Source: an archaeon (GTDB taxonomy: Archaea > Nanobdellota > Nanobdellia > Woesearchaeales > GW2011-AR9). Taken from it: 64,000 nucleotides of DNA. How positions within the stretch are numbered: position 1 is the stretch's first letter; each line of letters begins with the position of its first letter. Position numbers and translations under genes: made by a program. The notes beneath the pieces were generated by a model. That model was not told where the DNA came from, did no database searches, and saw nothing but the letters and a program-made list of their open reading frames with translations. The DNA is taken from NCBI GenBank assembly GCA_018670085.1, contig JABHRS010000028.1:1-64000 (forward strand), read 5' to 3'. Below, piece after piece: positions 55,701 through 64,000 of the stretch.

Positions 55701-56191
55701 GAAGAGAAAGATATACTTGGTTCACTACCGTCTGCGATGATTGAATCAGTATCACTTGCAAGTTCTTCACCAATTTCAGTGATATTTTCGTCATCAGGAT
55801 TAACATCTAAATTATAATAAATAACTTCAAAAGAATAAGTTCCTTCATTAATACCATCACTTAAAACACTTTGAAATTCACAAATAGTAGAAAGCGAAGT
55901 TGAAGAACAACTGTTGAACTCTATTTGCGAGCCAGCAACATTGAGCAGTACTTGCTCTGGAGACACATCTGTTTCAGCATCATTTGCAATTTCAACTTCT
56001 AAACTCCAGATATCACCTTCTGCATCCAAATAACCTTCAATACCATCTTCACCATGATTGCTGGTAACCTTAACTGAAGTCGCCATCGCATTCGCTGAGT
56101 AAAATGGAAGTGAGAATACTAACATTGCAATAAGTATTGCGATAAATCTCCATGATTGTTCAATTGCAAATTTGTTTTTTGTGTTTACCAT
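52799..56191 (-). CDS. Very large secreted Ig-like protein with C-terminal hydrophobic part
   Basis: 1130 residues with a signal peptide (WRFIAILIAMLVFSLPFYSANA). About 700 residues of acidic beta domains follow, with Ig-like features (FKIKATDLLGHE, ATDDAGNAES, VTDTAGNVADWS) and paired cysteines. The last 320 residues differ: they contain hydrophobic segments (SAIVGIINIFRITNAAM, VAQFVMEFIITLLKDPIGVIFSVAELACGAGFC split by position) and many Cys, so this part may lie in or at the membrane. The end is Lys-rich. Part of the four-gene surface operon. Confidence 0.7.
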   Translation of the reverse strand: MVNTKNKFAIEQSWRFIAILIAMLVFSLPFYSANAMATSVKVTSNHGEDGIEGYLDAEGDIWSLEVEIANDAETDVSPEQVLLNVAGSQIEFNSCSSTSLSTICEFQSVLSDGINEGTYSFEVIYYNLDVNPDDENITEIGEELASDTDSIIADGSEPSISFSSIYQEDGDLHLSFEVDDEPNSCVGLDQVEVVDAETGEVYETFTIGELEECSFDYGEDAGNAGIFTVDLEGEGARYFKIKATDLLGHEEITASKRFDTDFIAPSVDASSLLIADFGSYVSTYSQTSNVLINVTECTDLDTVTASSDFIEFGNKEAVCSLSAETECLHECTWTDLTVNPDGSSISATVTATDDAGNAESSSVSTSFTADSTGPDIVYFGTLSTFDGLSYVAAKQDATIHAFINDNGAGIDVDTVVANLVGVGGDSDDNPNECLIDSSGTADYVCYWDVDVDGSTSSTSTTEINIHDLEDNVGNDGDLISVPVVVDGVDPQVTGIEFYGFSAIGEKDYFQSNDDLLIELTVTESSGLTVYVDANELVMDAENEYQYGSFDDDGNYLASDLDGWVLFTETDCSRDEETTDWECEFRVDSIKSGPDGEVNFQVLVTDTAGNVADWSADDFDEPVNALATDLFDGEFEIELFGLDEETQPDFWEQGSISADQEFIDLDTVELTYTTMFFGVGLKNDVGAKAALIELDECVPSEENEDAPTLSRSLMYGGVFLEANNDPSLSLVLEFEPVNPNDIVDLTKLESDSFETIDFDYECNLHVYSVVGDTAMNFAESQTVTLTVPFGFSQNGAIDANVDALLFDAVDNVGFKIVSVGSAINKVTKWFQYASRVYSAIVGIINIFRITNAAMDIARKAKPYGDVYASAYCGAETGSEAALSRILDPLGTALEVISCNPSPKKVHKNAALAVYSNVQLQVLKYWKIAKGGYISEMLPDNVQFLNRDASSLYDNIIVSTIGLCIPGIAYNLDKYAQIECTYIKCLNEGVKEGITTVDVCSKTKSYMYCKHILGEVMQLFPIDVAQFVMEFIITLLKDPIGVIFSVAELACGAGFCAVPEGGKQKTWCSIVGWFFRITETIGNIYGVIVSYPSVQYNVCSEPAVKEVIDGVKEEAKAAKKNGGAKSVKSTDL

Positions 56192-56231
56192 CGTTTTTTT
56201 GTTTATTTAATTAGTTTAATTTCGTTTACTC

Positions 56232-58640
56232 TCATTCATCCAAAGAACTAGACCATTCTGGTTCTAATAGATTTCTAACATTGTTCTTATCGTCAATATA
56301 GTCCCAAAGCATAGTTGATACCATGAAATCCTCGATGAGTATAGAGTTTATTTCAACAACATCATTCGTTTTATGGTCAGGTGATTCAATAGTTGAAGGA
56401 ATACTAGAGAAATCAATAACTGGAACAAATAATGTGAGAGTATCTGACAAATAAAGATCTTCTTCAGTAATCTCAATATACATTGATTCATCATCCAATT
56501 TATATCCACCTGCTAAGTAACTAGGAGAAGTGATTCCAGGAACATCATTACAGTCACCCTTGCCATCTTCATCATACAAACATCGTTCATCGTCATAAAT
56601 TAGCAGATTATCTTCCATGATTACAAAAGTCTCCACAGAGTATATACCAGGAACTAGTTCAACTGTGTGTGCCTCTTGATCTTCTTCGCCACCAGTGAAC
56701 GAAGTGAAAACTGAGTTTGCAATTTGAGCTACCTCATCTTCAATCCCAGAAACCCTAGTCATGATAACAGTAATTTGCATTCGCTCATCAACTTGACTTT
56801 TACTACCAGTAAAATAAAACTCATTCATAAAAGAGATACTCCCATTAGCCTCTGATTCAATATCTGGAGTTCCAAGAAAAAGACCAGAAACAGCTTCGCC
56901 ATTGTTGAAACAGATACGTGTTTCATCTTCTAAACAGACATCATCATCTTCATTACAACTTTTTGGAACAATACATTTTTTTGCAAGCAAAGCCTCTACT
57001 TCAAGTTGCACTTCTTTTAAAGGATAAATTTCAAGTACATCGTACTCTACTCCTGCGACAGCATAACCGTATATCCCAGCCACATCTTCAAAAAGATAAG
57101 AGTCAAATTGATATGAAGTACTAGCGTATCCATCTAAAGACAATTCTAACTCACCACCATAAAGAAGAGGATAAGAAGTTTCTAACTCGCCATCACCATC
57201 AGTTTCTCCGATTGAACAAAAATCAAAACCAGGTACCTTTAACCCAATAAACACATCAGAAACAGGCTCATTAGTGAAAGAATCAATAATGATAGTAGAG
57301 ACTAGTTCAGAATTACGTTGAATTGGATCACATAATAAAGAGTTTGCAGTAGGAGAAACAACAGGTGCACTTTGTTCAAAATCAGCATCCATTGGAGCAT
57401 TGTTAATCAAATTTGATTCCATCGCAAAATTCAAAGTATAACCTTGACCACTAAAAGCATCAGCATCTGAAACAGTTACAAGAACAGGATAACTAATATC
57501 ATAAGAATTGTAATATTGTTGATAACCAAAACTGAATGGGACTAGGTTCAATGGACTTGAAACAAAGAAACCATCACCTTCGATTACATCTTCGCCACCA
57601 TTTAGATCCACATGTGGATCCCAGTTAAGATAACTGAAACTGATTAGTTCAGAGTTACTATTGCTTGCAAGTGGAACCACACTGTTATCATAAATTTGTT
57701 GATACAAGTCACTTAGTAACTCTGATTCATATTCATATTGATGAAAATTAGAGTTACCTGCATACCTTAATGAAGGAACATGTGAAGATAACATGGATTT
57801 GATTACTGAACTCACAGATGCAATATTCCAAGACAAATGTTCAGGTTGAGTTAAAATCAACATGGAATTGAGTGGTGGGAGAGCATCACTATCAAGTCGA
57901 GAGTGAATATTAATTAATTCCAATAGTTGATTTTCTAAAAATGAATGTTCTAACTCAGAATCCGCCAACTCACTTGCAACTTCATAATAATCTTTAAAAT
58001 TCAACTCAACATCAGTATAAAAAGTAGTCATCTCAGAGATTGCCTCAGCACGAGTTGCAGTTAAAGGCATAACAAGAGTGAAATCCAACTCACCATCAAA
58101 AATACGAACAGAAGTATCCTTTGCACTATAATCAACTGTAAACTCTTGATCAACAAAAGCAGAATAACCATTCAAACAATCTTCAATTTCTTCATCAACA
58201 TAACGACCTAGTTGACTTGCAACACTGTAATAATCATCTTTATCATCCAAACTTGGTTTTAAAGAAGTGATCTCAACGGAAGCTTGCCCATTTGGGTTAG
58301 AATTGTAATGCCAATAAGGAATGGATAAAGAATCTAAATTTATTCCATCAGAGTTAGTTGGGTCAGAAAGAGAATATTCACCCACAGTATCAGGATACAA
58401 ATATCCACCTTGCTGGCCAAGAATGATTAACCCTTCTTTAGCAGTTGAATACAAACAAGTTTCAGTATATTCTTGGATTGCAATAAACTCACTTGGAACA
58501 GATTCAGTTACTGGCCTTGCAGCTGAAGTTATTTCATCTTCAACAACTGAACCTGTGAAATAGAGAAATAAACCAAAGATTGCAACTAGCACTAAACCTA
58601 GAATGATAAATACAGTAACTTGACCTTTATTACTTCGCAC
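56232..58640 (-). CDS. Pilin-like N-anchored surface protein, first gene of operon
   Basis: About 802 residues from a GTG at 58640, which is preceded by a GAGGG element; a TTG at 58661 is the alternative. The open frame extends to 58823 but the TATA box (TTTATATA, 58697-58690) lies inside that extension, so it is not translated. The N-terminus NKGQVTVFIILGLVLVAIFGLFLYF is a single membrane segment after a short basic stretch, a type seen in many Woesearchaeota surface proteins and similar to pilin signal regions. The long extracellular part has paired Cys, and an acidic loop CNEDDDVCLEDETRIC. Function unknown. Confidence 0.72.
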   Translation of the reverse strand: MRSNKGQVTVFIILGLVLVAIFGLFLYFTGSVVEDEITSAARPVTESVPSEFIAIQEYTETCLYSTAKEGLIILGQQGGYLYPDTVGEYSLSDPTNSDGINLDSLSIPYWHYNSNPNGQASVEITSLKPSLDDKDDYYSVASQLGRYVDEEIEDCLNGYSAFVDQEFTVDYSAKDTSVRIFDGELDFTLVMPLTATRAEAISEMTTFYTDVELNFKDYYEVASELADSELEHSFLENQLLELINIHSRLDSDALPPLNSMLILTQPEHLSWNIASVSSVIKSMLSSHVPSLRYAGNSNFHQYEYESELLSDLYQQIYDNSVVPLASNSNSELISFSYLNWDPHVDLNGGEDVIEGDGFFVSSPLNLVPFSFGYQQYYNSYDISYPVLVTVSDADAFSGQGYTLNFAMESNLINNAPMDADFEQSAPVVSPTANSLLCDPIQRNSELVSTIIIDSFTNEPVSDVFIGLKVPGFDFCSIGETDGDGELETSYPLLYGGELELSLDGYASTSYQFDSYLFEDVAGIYGYAVAGVEYDVLEIYPLKEVQLEVEALLAKKCIVPKSCNEDDDVCLEDETRICFNNGEAVSGLFLGTPDIESEANGSISFMNEFYFTGSKSQVDERMQITVIMTRVSGIEDEVAQIANSVFTSFTGGEEDQEAHTVELVPGIYSVETFVIMEDNLLIYDDERCLYDEDGKGDCNDVPGITSPSYLAGGYKLDDESMYIEITEEDLYLSDTLTLFVPVIDFSSIPSTIESPDHKTNDVVEINSILIEDFMVSTMLWDYIDDKNNVRNLLEPEWSSSLDE

Positions 58641-58854
58641 CTTTAACCAACCCTCTTTCAAAATACTATTTTTTAGAAGCCAAATAGCATATATAAAGCT
58701 TTGTGTTAAATGGAGATTATTAAAAAGTAGTTTATGTGCAGAATAAGAGGAGAAAATGAAGGAATGATTGCATTTAACCGCAAAAATATACTTGATTAAA
58801 TTGTTAGATGATAGTTGAATCATTTTAGAACCTACAAAAATAAGAAAAAGTTAA

Positions 58855-61101
58855 CTAACGAATCTTTGCGCCATCTTTGACACCAGGCACTTTAACTTCT
58901 TGACCAGCACAAGTTAAAACAACATCATTCCAAACTACTTGCTCGTTTTTTATTTCCATTTCGAATTTAATGAAATCCTTAAAATCTAACTTTTCAACAA
59001 TTTTGGTTTTGTCTTCAAAGATTGCAGAACTACCAATCTCAAAATCTTCAACCCAAAGAAGATTATAACGATCCTTTGATTCCTCGGCAACTAAACTCAT
59101 TCCATTTGATTCAACTTTACGAATATTAGCTGGCAATAAGTTCACAACAAACAAAGCTTTCTTTTGGAGTAATTGATCTTTTGTAAAAGCAGACTTTAAA
59201 CCAGCTACAATTTGACGTTTACCAATAGATTCACCGAAATTAACATGCAAGACAAATAATTTGTCTGCATTTGGATGGTCCTCAACATTAAATATTTCAC
59301 CAACACGAATGTCAGCTGCAAAACTATTCAAGTCAATTTTTGAAGAAGAACCTGATCCCTTCGATTTTGATGACTTTGATTTATCAGCCACTGCTGCAGC
59401 TGAAGATTTAGTTTGAGTGATCTCAACTTTTTCCATTAACCTTTCCGGAGGCTTGACCAGACCAGTCCAACTAAAAGATAAATCAGCCCATAAAAGACCA
59501 GCGCCGTCGTTAGCTAAAACATTGTCTGGGCCAAAACTGCGCTCAATTTTTGCAGCAAATTTTGGCAAAATAGGTTTAATTAAAATTGATAAGTTCCTTG
59601 CAAGGTTTAACATCAAAATTAAAGATTGTTCCAACTTTTTCCCTTCTGCCTCAGTTTCCCTCTGCTTCCATGGAGCCAAAGCTTGAAAATAAGCATTACC
59701 CATATCTGAAATTTTTAAAATGTGATTAATTGCAGCTTTATTGTTTTGATTTGCAAAGGAAGCTGTTACTTTCTCAATTTCAGACCTGACTTTTAGAATA
59801 AACTCATTAGCATCTGAGTCAAATTCTTGAATTGCAATTTCCTCTGAAAAACGTTTGGAGATAAAACTTAAAGTTCGATAACAAAAGTTACCAATGTTTG
59901 CAACTAAAACATTGTTAGTTACCGCTGCAAAATCATGGAAGTCCAAATTGATATCAGTTAAATTTCGATCCATATGCTTTGCATAATAAAACCTGAGTGC
60001 TTCTCCCCCATACAGATTATGAAACTCTTTAGCTGTAAAAAAAGTACCACGGCTTTTACTCATTTTTTTGCCATCAACTGTGATGAAACCATGCACAGTA
60101 ACAGTTGGCAGAGGAATTTCCATTGCCATCAGCATTGCTGGCCAAAACAACAAATGAAAATACATAATATCTTTTCCGATAAAATGCTGCACATGACTAC
60201 CTGGGTTTACCCAATAATCTTTCCAAGAACAAGTCAGAGATTTTAATTTAGTATCACAATAATTTTGAGTACTTGAGATATAACCAATTGGAGCATCTAG
60301 CCAAACATAAAAATATTTAATGTTGCCAGTTTCTGCTTCACTACCAGGAATTTCAAAACCAAAATAAGGAGCATCACGACTGATACACCAATCCTTTAAC
60401 CCAGAACTTAGCCAACCCTGCACAAAATTCTTAACTTCAGGTTGCAAGGCATTTTCTTCACTGCTTAACCAAGACTGAAGTTGATCTTGAAACTTACTTA
60501 ATTTGAAATAATAATGAGTAGTGTTTTTTAGAACTGGAGTTGCTCCAGTAATTGCAGAACGAGGATTGATTAGATCAGCTGGCTCATAAATTGCCCCACA
60601 AGATTCACAAACATCACCATACTGATCCTCAGTTTGACATTTAGGACAAGTTCCCTTAATGAATCTATCTGGTAAAAACTGCTGAGCCTCTTCATCAAAC
60701 ATTTGCTCAGTGACTTTAGTATAAATGAGATCTTTTTCTTTTAAAGTTTTAAAAAAATGAATTGCCAACTCTTTGTTCTCTTTTGAATGAGTGTTATGAA
60801 AATTATCAAAATTAATGTTGAATAAAGCTAAGTCTGCTTGCTGCTCTTTACTGTATTTTGTGGCAAAATCAAAAGGGTCTTGATTATTCTCTTTTGCTTT
60901 CATCTGAATTGGAGTTCCATGCATGTCTGAAGCACAGATGTACCTCGCATCCTTTCCTAAAGATTTTAGAAACCTAGTATAAATATCAGCTTGTAAATAT
61001 TCTAATAAATGGCCAATGTGCACTGTACCATTCGCATATGGCAGAGCTGCAGTCACTACAATTTTTTCTTTTTCTGCTACTACTTTCTCAAATGAGTTCA
61101 T
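58855..61101 (-). CDS. metG: Methionyl-tRNA synthetase with C-terminal tRNA-binding domain
   Basis: 748 residues from the ATG at 61101. TTTAAATA (61132-61125) lies 31 nt upstream, and the extra 54 codons of the open frame up to 61263 run through the promoter and a repeat block, so they are not part of the gene. HIGH at 28-31, a zinc knuckle with C152, C155, C165, C168, and KMSKS at 346-350 are intact. A Ser/Lys linker leads to a C-terminal OB-fold domain (about 640-748, ADIRVGEIFNVEDHPNADKL, ANIRKVESNGM) of the EMAP/Arc1p type that strengthens tRNA binding. Charges tRNA-Met. Confidence 0.96.
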   Translation of the reverse strand: MNSFEKVVAEKEKIVVTAALPYANGTVHIGHLLEYLQADIYTRFLKSLGKDARYICASDMHGTPIQMKAKENNQDPFDFATKYSKEQQADLALFNINFDNFHNTHSKENKELAIHFFKTLKEKDLIYTKVTEQMFDEEAQQFLPDRFIKGTCPKCQTEDQYGDVCESCGAIYEPADLINPRSAITGATPVLKNTTHYYFKLSKFQDQLQSWLSSEENALQPEVKNFVQGWLSSGLKDWCISRDAPYFGFEIPGSEAETGNIKYFYVWLDAPIGYISSTQNYCDTKLKSLTCSWKDYWVNPGSHVQHFIGKDIMYFHLLFWPAMLMAMEIPLPTVTVHGFITVDGKKMSKSRGTFFTAKEFHNLYGGEALRFYYAKHMDRNLTDINLDFHDFAAVTNNVLVANIGNFCYRTLSFISKRFSEEIAIQEFDSDANEFILKVRSEIEKVTASFANQNNKAAINHILKISDMGNAYFQALAPWKQRETEAEGKKLEQSLILMLNLARNLSILIKPILPKFAAKIERSFGPDNVLANDGAGLLWADLSFSWTGLVKPPERLMEKVEITQTKSSAAAVADKSKSSKSKGSGSSSKIDLNSFAADIRVGEIFNVEDHPNADKLFVLHVNFGESIGKRQIVAGLKSAFTKDQLLQKKALFVVNLLPANIRKVESNGMSLVAEESKDRYNLLWVEDFEIGSSAIFEDKTKIVEKLDFKDFIKFEMEIKNEQVVWNDVVLTCAGQEVKVPGVKDGAKIR

Positions 61102-61124
61102 AGTCAAAAGACAGAGGAGAATAG

Positions 61125-61132
61125 TATTTAAA
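61125..61132 (-). promoter_or_regulatory. TATA box of metG
   Basis: TTTAAATA lies 31 nt before the ATG at 61101 and fixes that start against the longer open frame. Confidence 0.6.
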
Positions 61133-61189
61133 CGTTGCTTAGAATAATTGCAAATAGAAACCATTTTGGGGGCGTTTATGCAGGAGCAA

Positions 61190-61261
61190 AGTTTACTTTG
61201 TGAAGTTGAGATGTGAATCACGTTGCCTCGCTCCGAGCCGAAGGCAGGATCCTTACAGAAC
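61190..61261. repeat. GC-rich intergenic block related to the 12644-12788 element
   Basis: On the minus strand it begins GTTCTGTAAGG (61261-61251), one base different from GTTCAGTAAGG at 12644, and further on contains TCTCAACTTC (about 61211-61202), identical to a block at 12706-12715. Both also contain a CAAAGT/ACTTTG stem. It is GC-rich and gene-free, between metG and an unknown gene. Confidence 0.4.
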
Positions 61262-61276
61262 ATTAGAAAAATATGA

Positions 61277-61705
61277 TTAAAAGAATGAATTATCTCTGGT
61301 GCTGAGACTATCCTGAATGACTGAGATTCTTCTTGAATTATACTTAAAATTTGCTACTGGCTCAACCAATGGCTGCCAAGAATCATAAAAATCAGAACCA
61401 CCATATGCACAGATCAATAAAGACCCAGGTATATCAGGTCCAAAAGACATTTCATATAAACCAGCAAGCGCAGAAGTGATCCTTGTGATTCCTACGCGAT
61501 TAGGAGTAACTAATCCTTCGCAAAGATTTGATTCAAATGGATTTTTGCCAGAATCAAAATAAAAAATGTTACTTGGATACCGACCATTAGCTTCAGGCCT
61601 TGATAATAATTCTTTGGAAAGTAATAACACTGGTCTTCCCAATCTAGACACTAGCTCAAGTAAATTTTCCTCAGCTGGAAGTTCATGGTGATATTGGATA
61701 TTCAT
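61277..61705 (-). CDS. Hypothetical protein
   Basis: 142 residues, soluble, beginning MNIQYHHELPAEENLLELVS. A strand RPVLLLSKELLS is followed by a loop and a second core SLLICAYGGSDF, suggesting an alpha/beta fold. No catalytic motif identified. A TTTTATAAAC box lies about 32 nt before the ATG. Confidence 0.55.
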   Translation of the reverse strand: MNIQYHHELPAEENLLELVSRLGRPVLLLSKELLSRPEANGRYPSNIFYFDSGKNPFESNLCEGLVTPNRVGITRITSALAGLYEMSFGPDIPGSLLICAYGGSDFYDSWQPLVEPVANFKYNSRRISVIQDSLSTRDNSFF

Positions 61706-61777
61706 AAGCCTTGGTTTTTACTGGTTTGTTTATAAAAATTACGGTTGATTTTAGAAAAAGAGAGCAAAATTGCTTGA

Positions 61778-62596
61778 TTATGACGGTTGGAAGCACAAAT
61801 GCATAAGGACATCATCTAAAGTAGCAATAAAACCAGTTGGAGAAGTGATCCTTGCACCAGTGTGATTGGCCCACACATCAAAATTTTTTTCCCCACCATA
61901 GTTTACCATGATGATTGATTCATTACTTCTTTCGACAACCGCTTGAAGGTCAAGTACCTGATTGCCTTTTGGAACTTCGTCAGCAAATACAACTATCAAA
62001 CGATTAGCTCTATGACGCCAATTCTCCCTTGAAGCTTGATCAAGCGCAGTTTCATAAGGTTCTTGCATTAAACCACCGCCATTAAAATTAAGACGATAAG
62101 TAGCCACTGCAATCTCAAACTCATCAATAGTAAAATCCCGAACTAATTCATATTTTGGCGATTCATGAACCGCAGAAAGCGCAACGCGAGGACCAGAGAT
62201 ACTAGAGAAAAAATAAGCAGAACCATAACGAACCAAAGTTTTAACCTCATTTTCAAAAGAGCCCATTGACCCAGTTCTGTCTACGAGAAACATCAAATCA
62301 ATATCGCAACCAGAATAATAATCAGATGGAGCTACAAAAATGTTTTTGGTGATAGTAGATTCATCAAAGCTATATTTTGAAGTAGGCTGAGGTGAAGGAG
62401 TAGGAGTTAGATCAGTATCATAAAAAAAAGGAATTGGAAAAGGATCAAGAATACTAGGATCAAGTAAAGGACTAGTGTTTAATGGAACCGTGATTTGATA
62501 GGGATTGCTAGTTGGCAGAGGTGCCGAACTTTGAGCTGAATAAGGATCAGCAGCTGACGCAGAATACAGTAAAAAAAGGGAAGGAAGATAGTTCAT
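61778..62596 (-). CDS. Secreted vWA-domain protein
   Basis: 272 residues. A short N-terminal hydrophobic stretch (MNYLPSLFLLYSASA) is probably a signal peptide, followed by a Pro/Ser-rich linker up to about residue 75. The vWA domain has a MIDAS D106-x-T108-x-S110 in FLVDRTGSMGSF, a GGGLMQEPYE loop corresponding to the metal-binding threonine region but lacking the Thr, and VVFADEVPKG as the following acidic strand. vWA domains bind proteins, often through the metal; this one is likely extracellular. TATA-like sequence lies 30 nt upstream. It is unrelated to the cytoplasmic vWA protein at 6165 beyond the fold. Confidence 0.75.
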   Translation of the reverse strand: MNYLPSLFLLYSASAADPYSAQSSAPLPTSNPYQITVPLNTSPLLDPSILDPFPIPFFYDTDLTPTPSPQPTSKYSFDESTITKNIFVAPSDYYSGCDIDLMFLVDRTGSMGSFENEVKTLVRYGSAYFFSSISGPRVALSAVHESPKYELVRDFTIDEFEIAVATYRLNFNGGGLMQEPYETALDQASRENWRHRANRLIVVFADEVPKGNQVLDLQAVVERSNESIIMVNYGGEKNFDVWANHTGARITSPTGFIATLDDVLMHLCFQPS

Positions 62597-62733
62597 ATAT
62601 TGAAGGAAGTAAATGTTGTATATATTCTTTTATGTATTGGAGAGAGTAGAATTGTCGGATAGGAATAAAATATTATTCTTGACTGTATTGAAATTAATAA
62701 AATGAAAATAAAAAATTTAGTAAAAATAAAAAA

Positions 62734-63450
62734 TTAAGCTTCGAAATCCAGTTTAGTATTCAAAACTTCTTTGCCATCAATTGTGATTACTCTCTGAACT
62801 TGACCTTTCTTCTTTGCATGCAGTCTAGCTTTAGCATAGTCGTTCTCAAACTCTTTTGGAATTACCACATCTTGAATATCAAGTGTATGTTTGATTTCTG
62901 CTTTTTTGAATTTACGGTCTTTCACATCGTAGAGAAAGGCATCTAAGATAACAGGTGCATGGTCCAAATCTACAACCATAGTACAGAATTTTTCTTTAAT
63001 TGAACCTGGTTTTGGTGGACTTGCTTTCATCTTCAGTTTAACACTAGAGTCACAGTTAAATTTAGAGAATAAAAATGCATAGTTACCAAGTTTTAGAATA
63101 GCTGCTTTGAGATCTTTTGCAGTGTGATCAAAGGTTAAAGTATATTTTTTTCCACGCTTAGCTTTAACTTCAAATCCCACTTCTTTAATGTCAGCATTTG
63201 GATCTGCTTTTGCAGCAACTAAAACAGCCTCACCAGTTATTTTAGAATCATCACCAAGTAACTGAGTTGCTAGTAATGCAAGATCATTTGCATACTCATA
63301 ACCAGTTTGAATTTTGAGATTTTTTTTGGTATGTGCAAGCAGAACTGCCTCTCTTGGGAAATCACCCACACTAAAACGAGTGAATCTATTGTGCACTAAA
63401 GGATCTGTGCTGTTTTCGGTTGCTAACTGTAAAAATGTTTTGAATGCCAT
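62734..63450 (-). CDS. Hypothetical protein
   Basis: 238 residues, soluble, Lys-rich, beginning MAFKTFLQLATENSTDPLVHN. Several strand-like segments (ITGEAVLVAAKAD, YTLTFDHTAKDL, VKLKMKASPP, RVITIDGKEVLNTKL) suggest a beta-rich fold. No family recognised. A TATA-like box lies about 32 nt before the ATG, and 137 bases without a gene separate it from the secreted vWA gene. Confidence 0.55.
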   Translation of the reverse strand: MAFKTFLQLATENSTDPLVHNRFTRFSVGDFPREAVLLAHTKKNLKIQTGYEYANDLALLATQLLGDDSKITGEAVLVAAKADPNADIKEVGFEVKAKRGKKYTLTFDHTAKDLKAAILKLGNYAFLFSKFNCDSSVKLKMKASPPKPGSIKEKFCTMVVDLDHAPVILDAFLYDVKDRKFKKAEIKHTLDIQDVVIPKEFENDYAKARLHAKKKGQVQRVITIDGKEVLNTKLDFEA

Positions 63451-63569
63451 AGAGTAAGAATTTGATGTGAGTGTTTATATGGCTTTTGGTTTGAGTTTAA
63501 AAGCAGAGAAGTCATTATTTACTAACCACTAGATAATTTCAAATAACAGATCCATACTAAAAAAAAGAA

Positions 63570-64000
63570 TTATTCATAAAATCTTTTTCGCATCACATTA
63601 TATCGCCTGTCACCAGAATCGTAATGACCAACTCTTTGCCAGCCAGTTGCTAATTTTATTTTAGATATTTGCTCACGTTCAGTCACTGATTCAACAATAG
63701 AGACAATTTCTTCAGTTTCACCCTCATATTCTAACTCATCAATAACGTGCTTCTGTAATCTTAGACCCAAACCAATTCCACGAAAGGTTGGCAACAGATA
63801 AGTTTGCTCGATCTCAACATCACCAGCTTGACGAAATTCATCCAAATTATGCTGATGCTCACGAGTAGAAGTATAACCAACTAAGTTCCCCTTTGAAACT
63901 TGACCATTCTGAATAACCCAAGCCCGAGCACTACCAGACACTAGTTCATCCACCATATAATTAGCTGCATGTAAAGCAACCGTAGATAAACGTTGATATT
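63570..64000 (-). CDS. GNAT-family acetyltransferase, start outside window
   Basis: At least 142 residues. The acetyl-CoA-binding motif A is RGIGLGLRL, preceded by the strand TYLLPTF and followed by a helix; SVTEREQISKIKLATGWQRVGHY is the typical end of the fold. An ATG at 63956 gives 128 residues, but the frame stays open to the window edge (YQRLSTVALHAANY before it), and GNAT domains need more N-terminal sequence, so the start probably lies beyond 64000. Substrate unknown. Confidence 0.75.
   Translation of the reverse strand, partial: YQRLSTVALHAANYMVDELVSGSARAWVIQNGQVSKGNLVGYTSTREHQHNLDEFRQAGDVEIEQTYLLPTFRGIGLGLRLQKHVIDELEYEGETEEIVSIVESVTEREQISKIKLATGWQRVGHYDSGDRRYNVMRKRFYE

Noticed and set aside
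58641-58823. 61-codon N-terminal extension of the pilin-like protein
   Set aside because: It contains the TATA box and would place the anchor far from the N-terminus, unlike related proteins.
61102-61263. 54-codon N-terminal extension of methionyl-tRNA synthetase
   Set aside because: It reads through the metG TATA box and the GC-rich repeat, and the family begins at the MNSFEK start.

Overview
The window is an AT-rich archaeal chromosome segment, most likely from a DPANN archaeon of the Woesearchaeota/Pacearchaeota type (inference). Seen directly: a MetRS with a fused C-terminal tRNA-binding domain, a GINS subunit, Bud32 kinase, SMC, a PIN-PhoH ATPase, a two-gene transketolase, and AT-rich TATA boxes placed about 30 nt upstream of many start codons, the pattern of leaderless archaeal transcription. 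No rRNA, tRNA, CRISPR array or insertion sequence was recognised.

Layout. Positions 1-1.9 kb hold a truncated gene, a membrane-anchored protein with a possible PD-(D/E)XK nuclease domain, and a possible short + strand RNA. Positions 1.9-10.1 kb form an AAA+/vWA island: a papain-like (transglutaminase-like) Cys-His-Asp protein and a small protein on the minus strand; a MoxR-type AAA+ ATPase with a large C-terminal domain plus an HExxH/vWA protein on the plus strand; and a second AAA+ ATPase with a separate partner protein on the minus strand. The partner is homologous to the C-terminal part of the first ATPase, so the same architecture occurs once fused and once split. This is the best candidate for an undescribed system. 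Positions 10.2-13.5 kb hold four secreted or membrane genes that look like an extracytoplasmic thiol/redox set (DUF3179, CcdA-like, TlpA-like) plus a Cys-rich lipoprotein.

Positions 13.5-31.9 kb are one giant surface-protein locus. A small winged-helix regulator overlaps by 4 nt the start of an 18-kb gene made of LamG-like, glycine-rich and more than 20 Ig-like disulfide repeats, a C-terminal membrane helix and a basic tail of about 380 residues predicted to be cytoplasmic. The gene is broken into two frames at a CCCC run (27160-27163) in the middle of a LamG-like domain; removing one base would restore a protein of about 6029 residues. Two near-identical 14-bp palindromic sites lie between the TATA box and the regulator start.

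Positions 32-49.5 kb are mostly housekeeping: membrane proteins, a HAD phosphatase, a 2-hydroxyacid dehydrogenase, DUF167, Bud32, PIN-PhoH, an MnmC-like methyltransferase, GINS, a radical SAM protein, SMC, a Bro-N/DinD-like protein and split transketolase. Positions 49.5-58.7 kb are a second surface operon of four genes, beginning with a pilin-like membrane-anchored protein followed by two large secreted proteins and a polytopic membrane protein. Positions 58.8-64 kb hold MetRS, unknown proteins, a secreted vWA protein and a GNAT acetyltransferase cut by the window edge.

Two GC-rich intergenic islands (12.64-12.79 kb and 61.19-61.26 kb) share sequence blocks and may be copies of a short dispersed element. 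Three TATA-like boxes appear to serve divergent genes in both directions.
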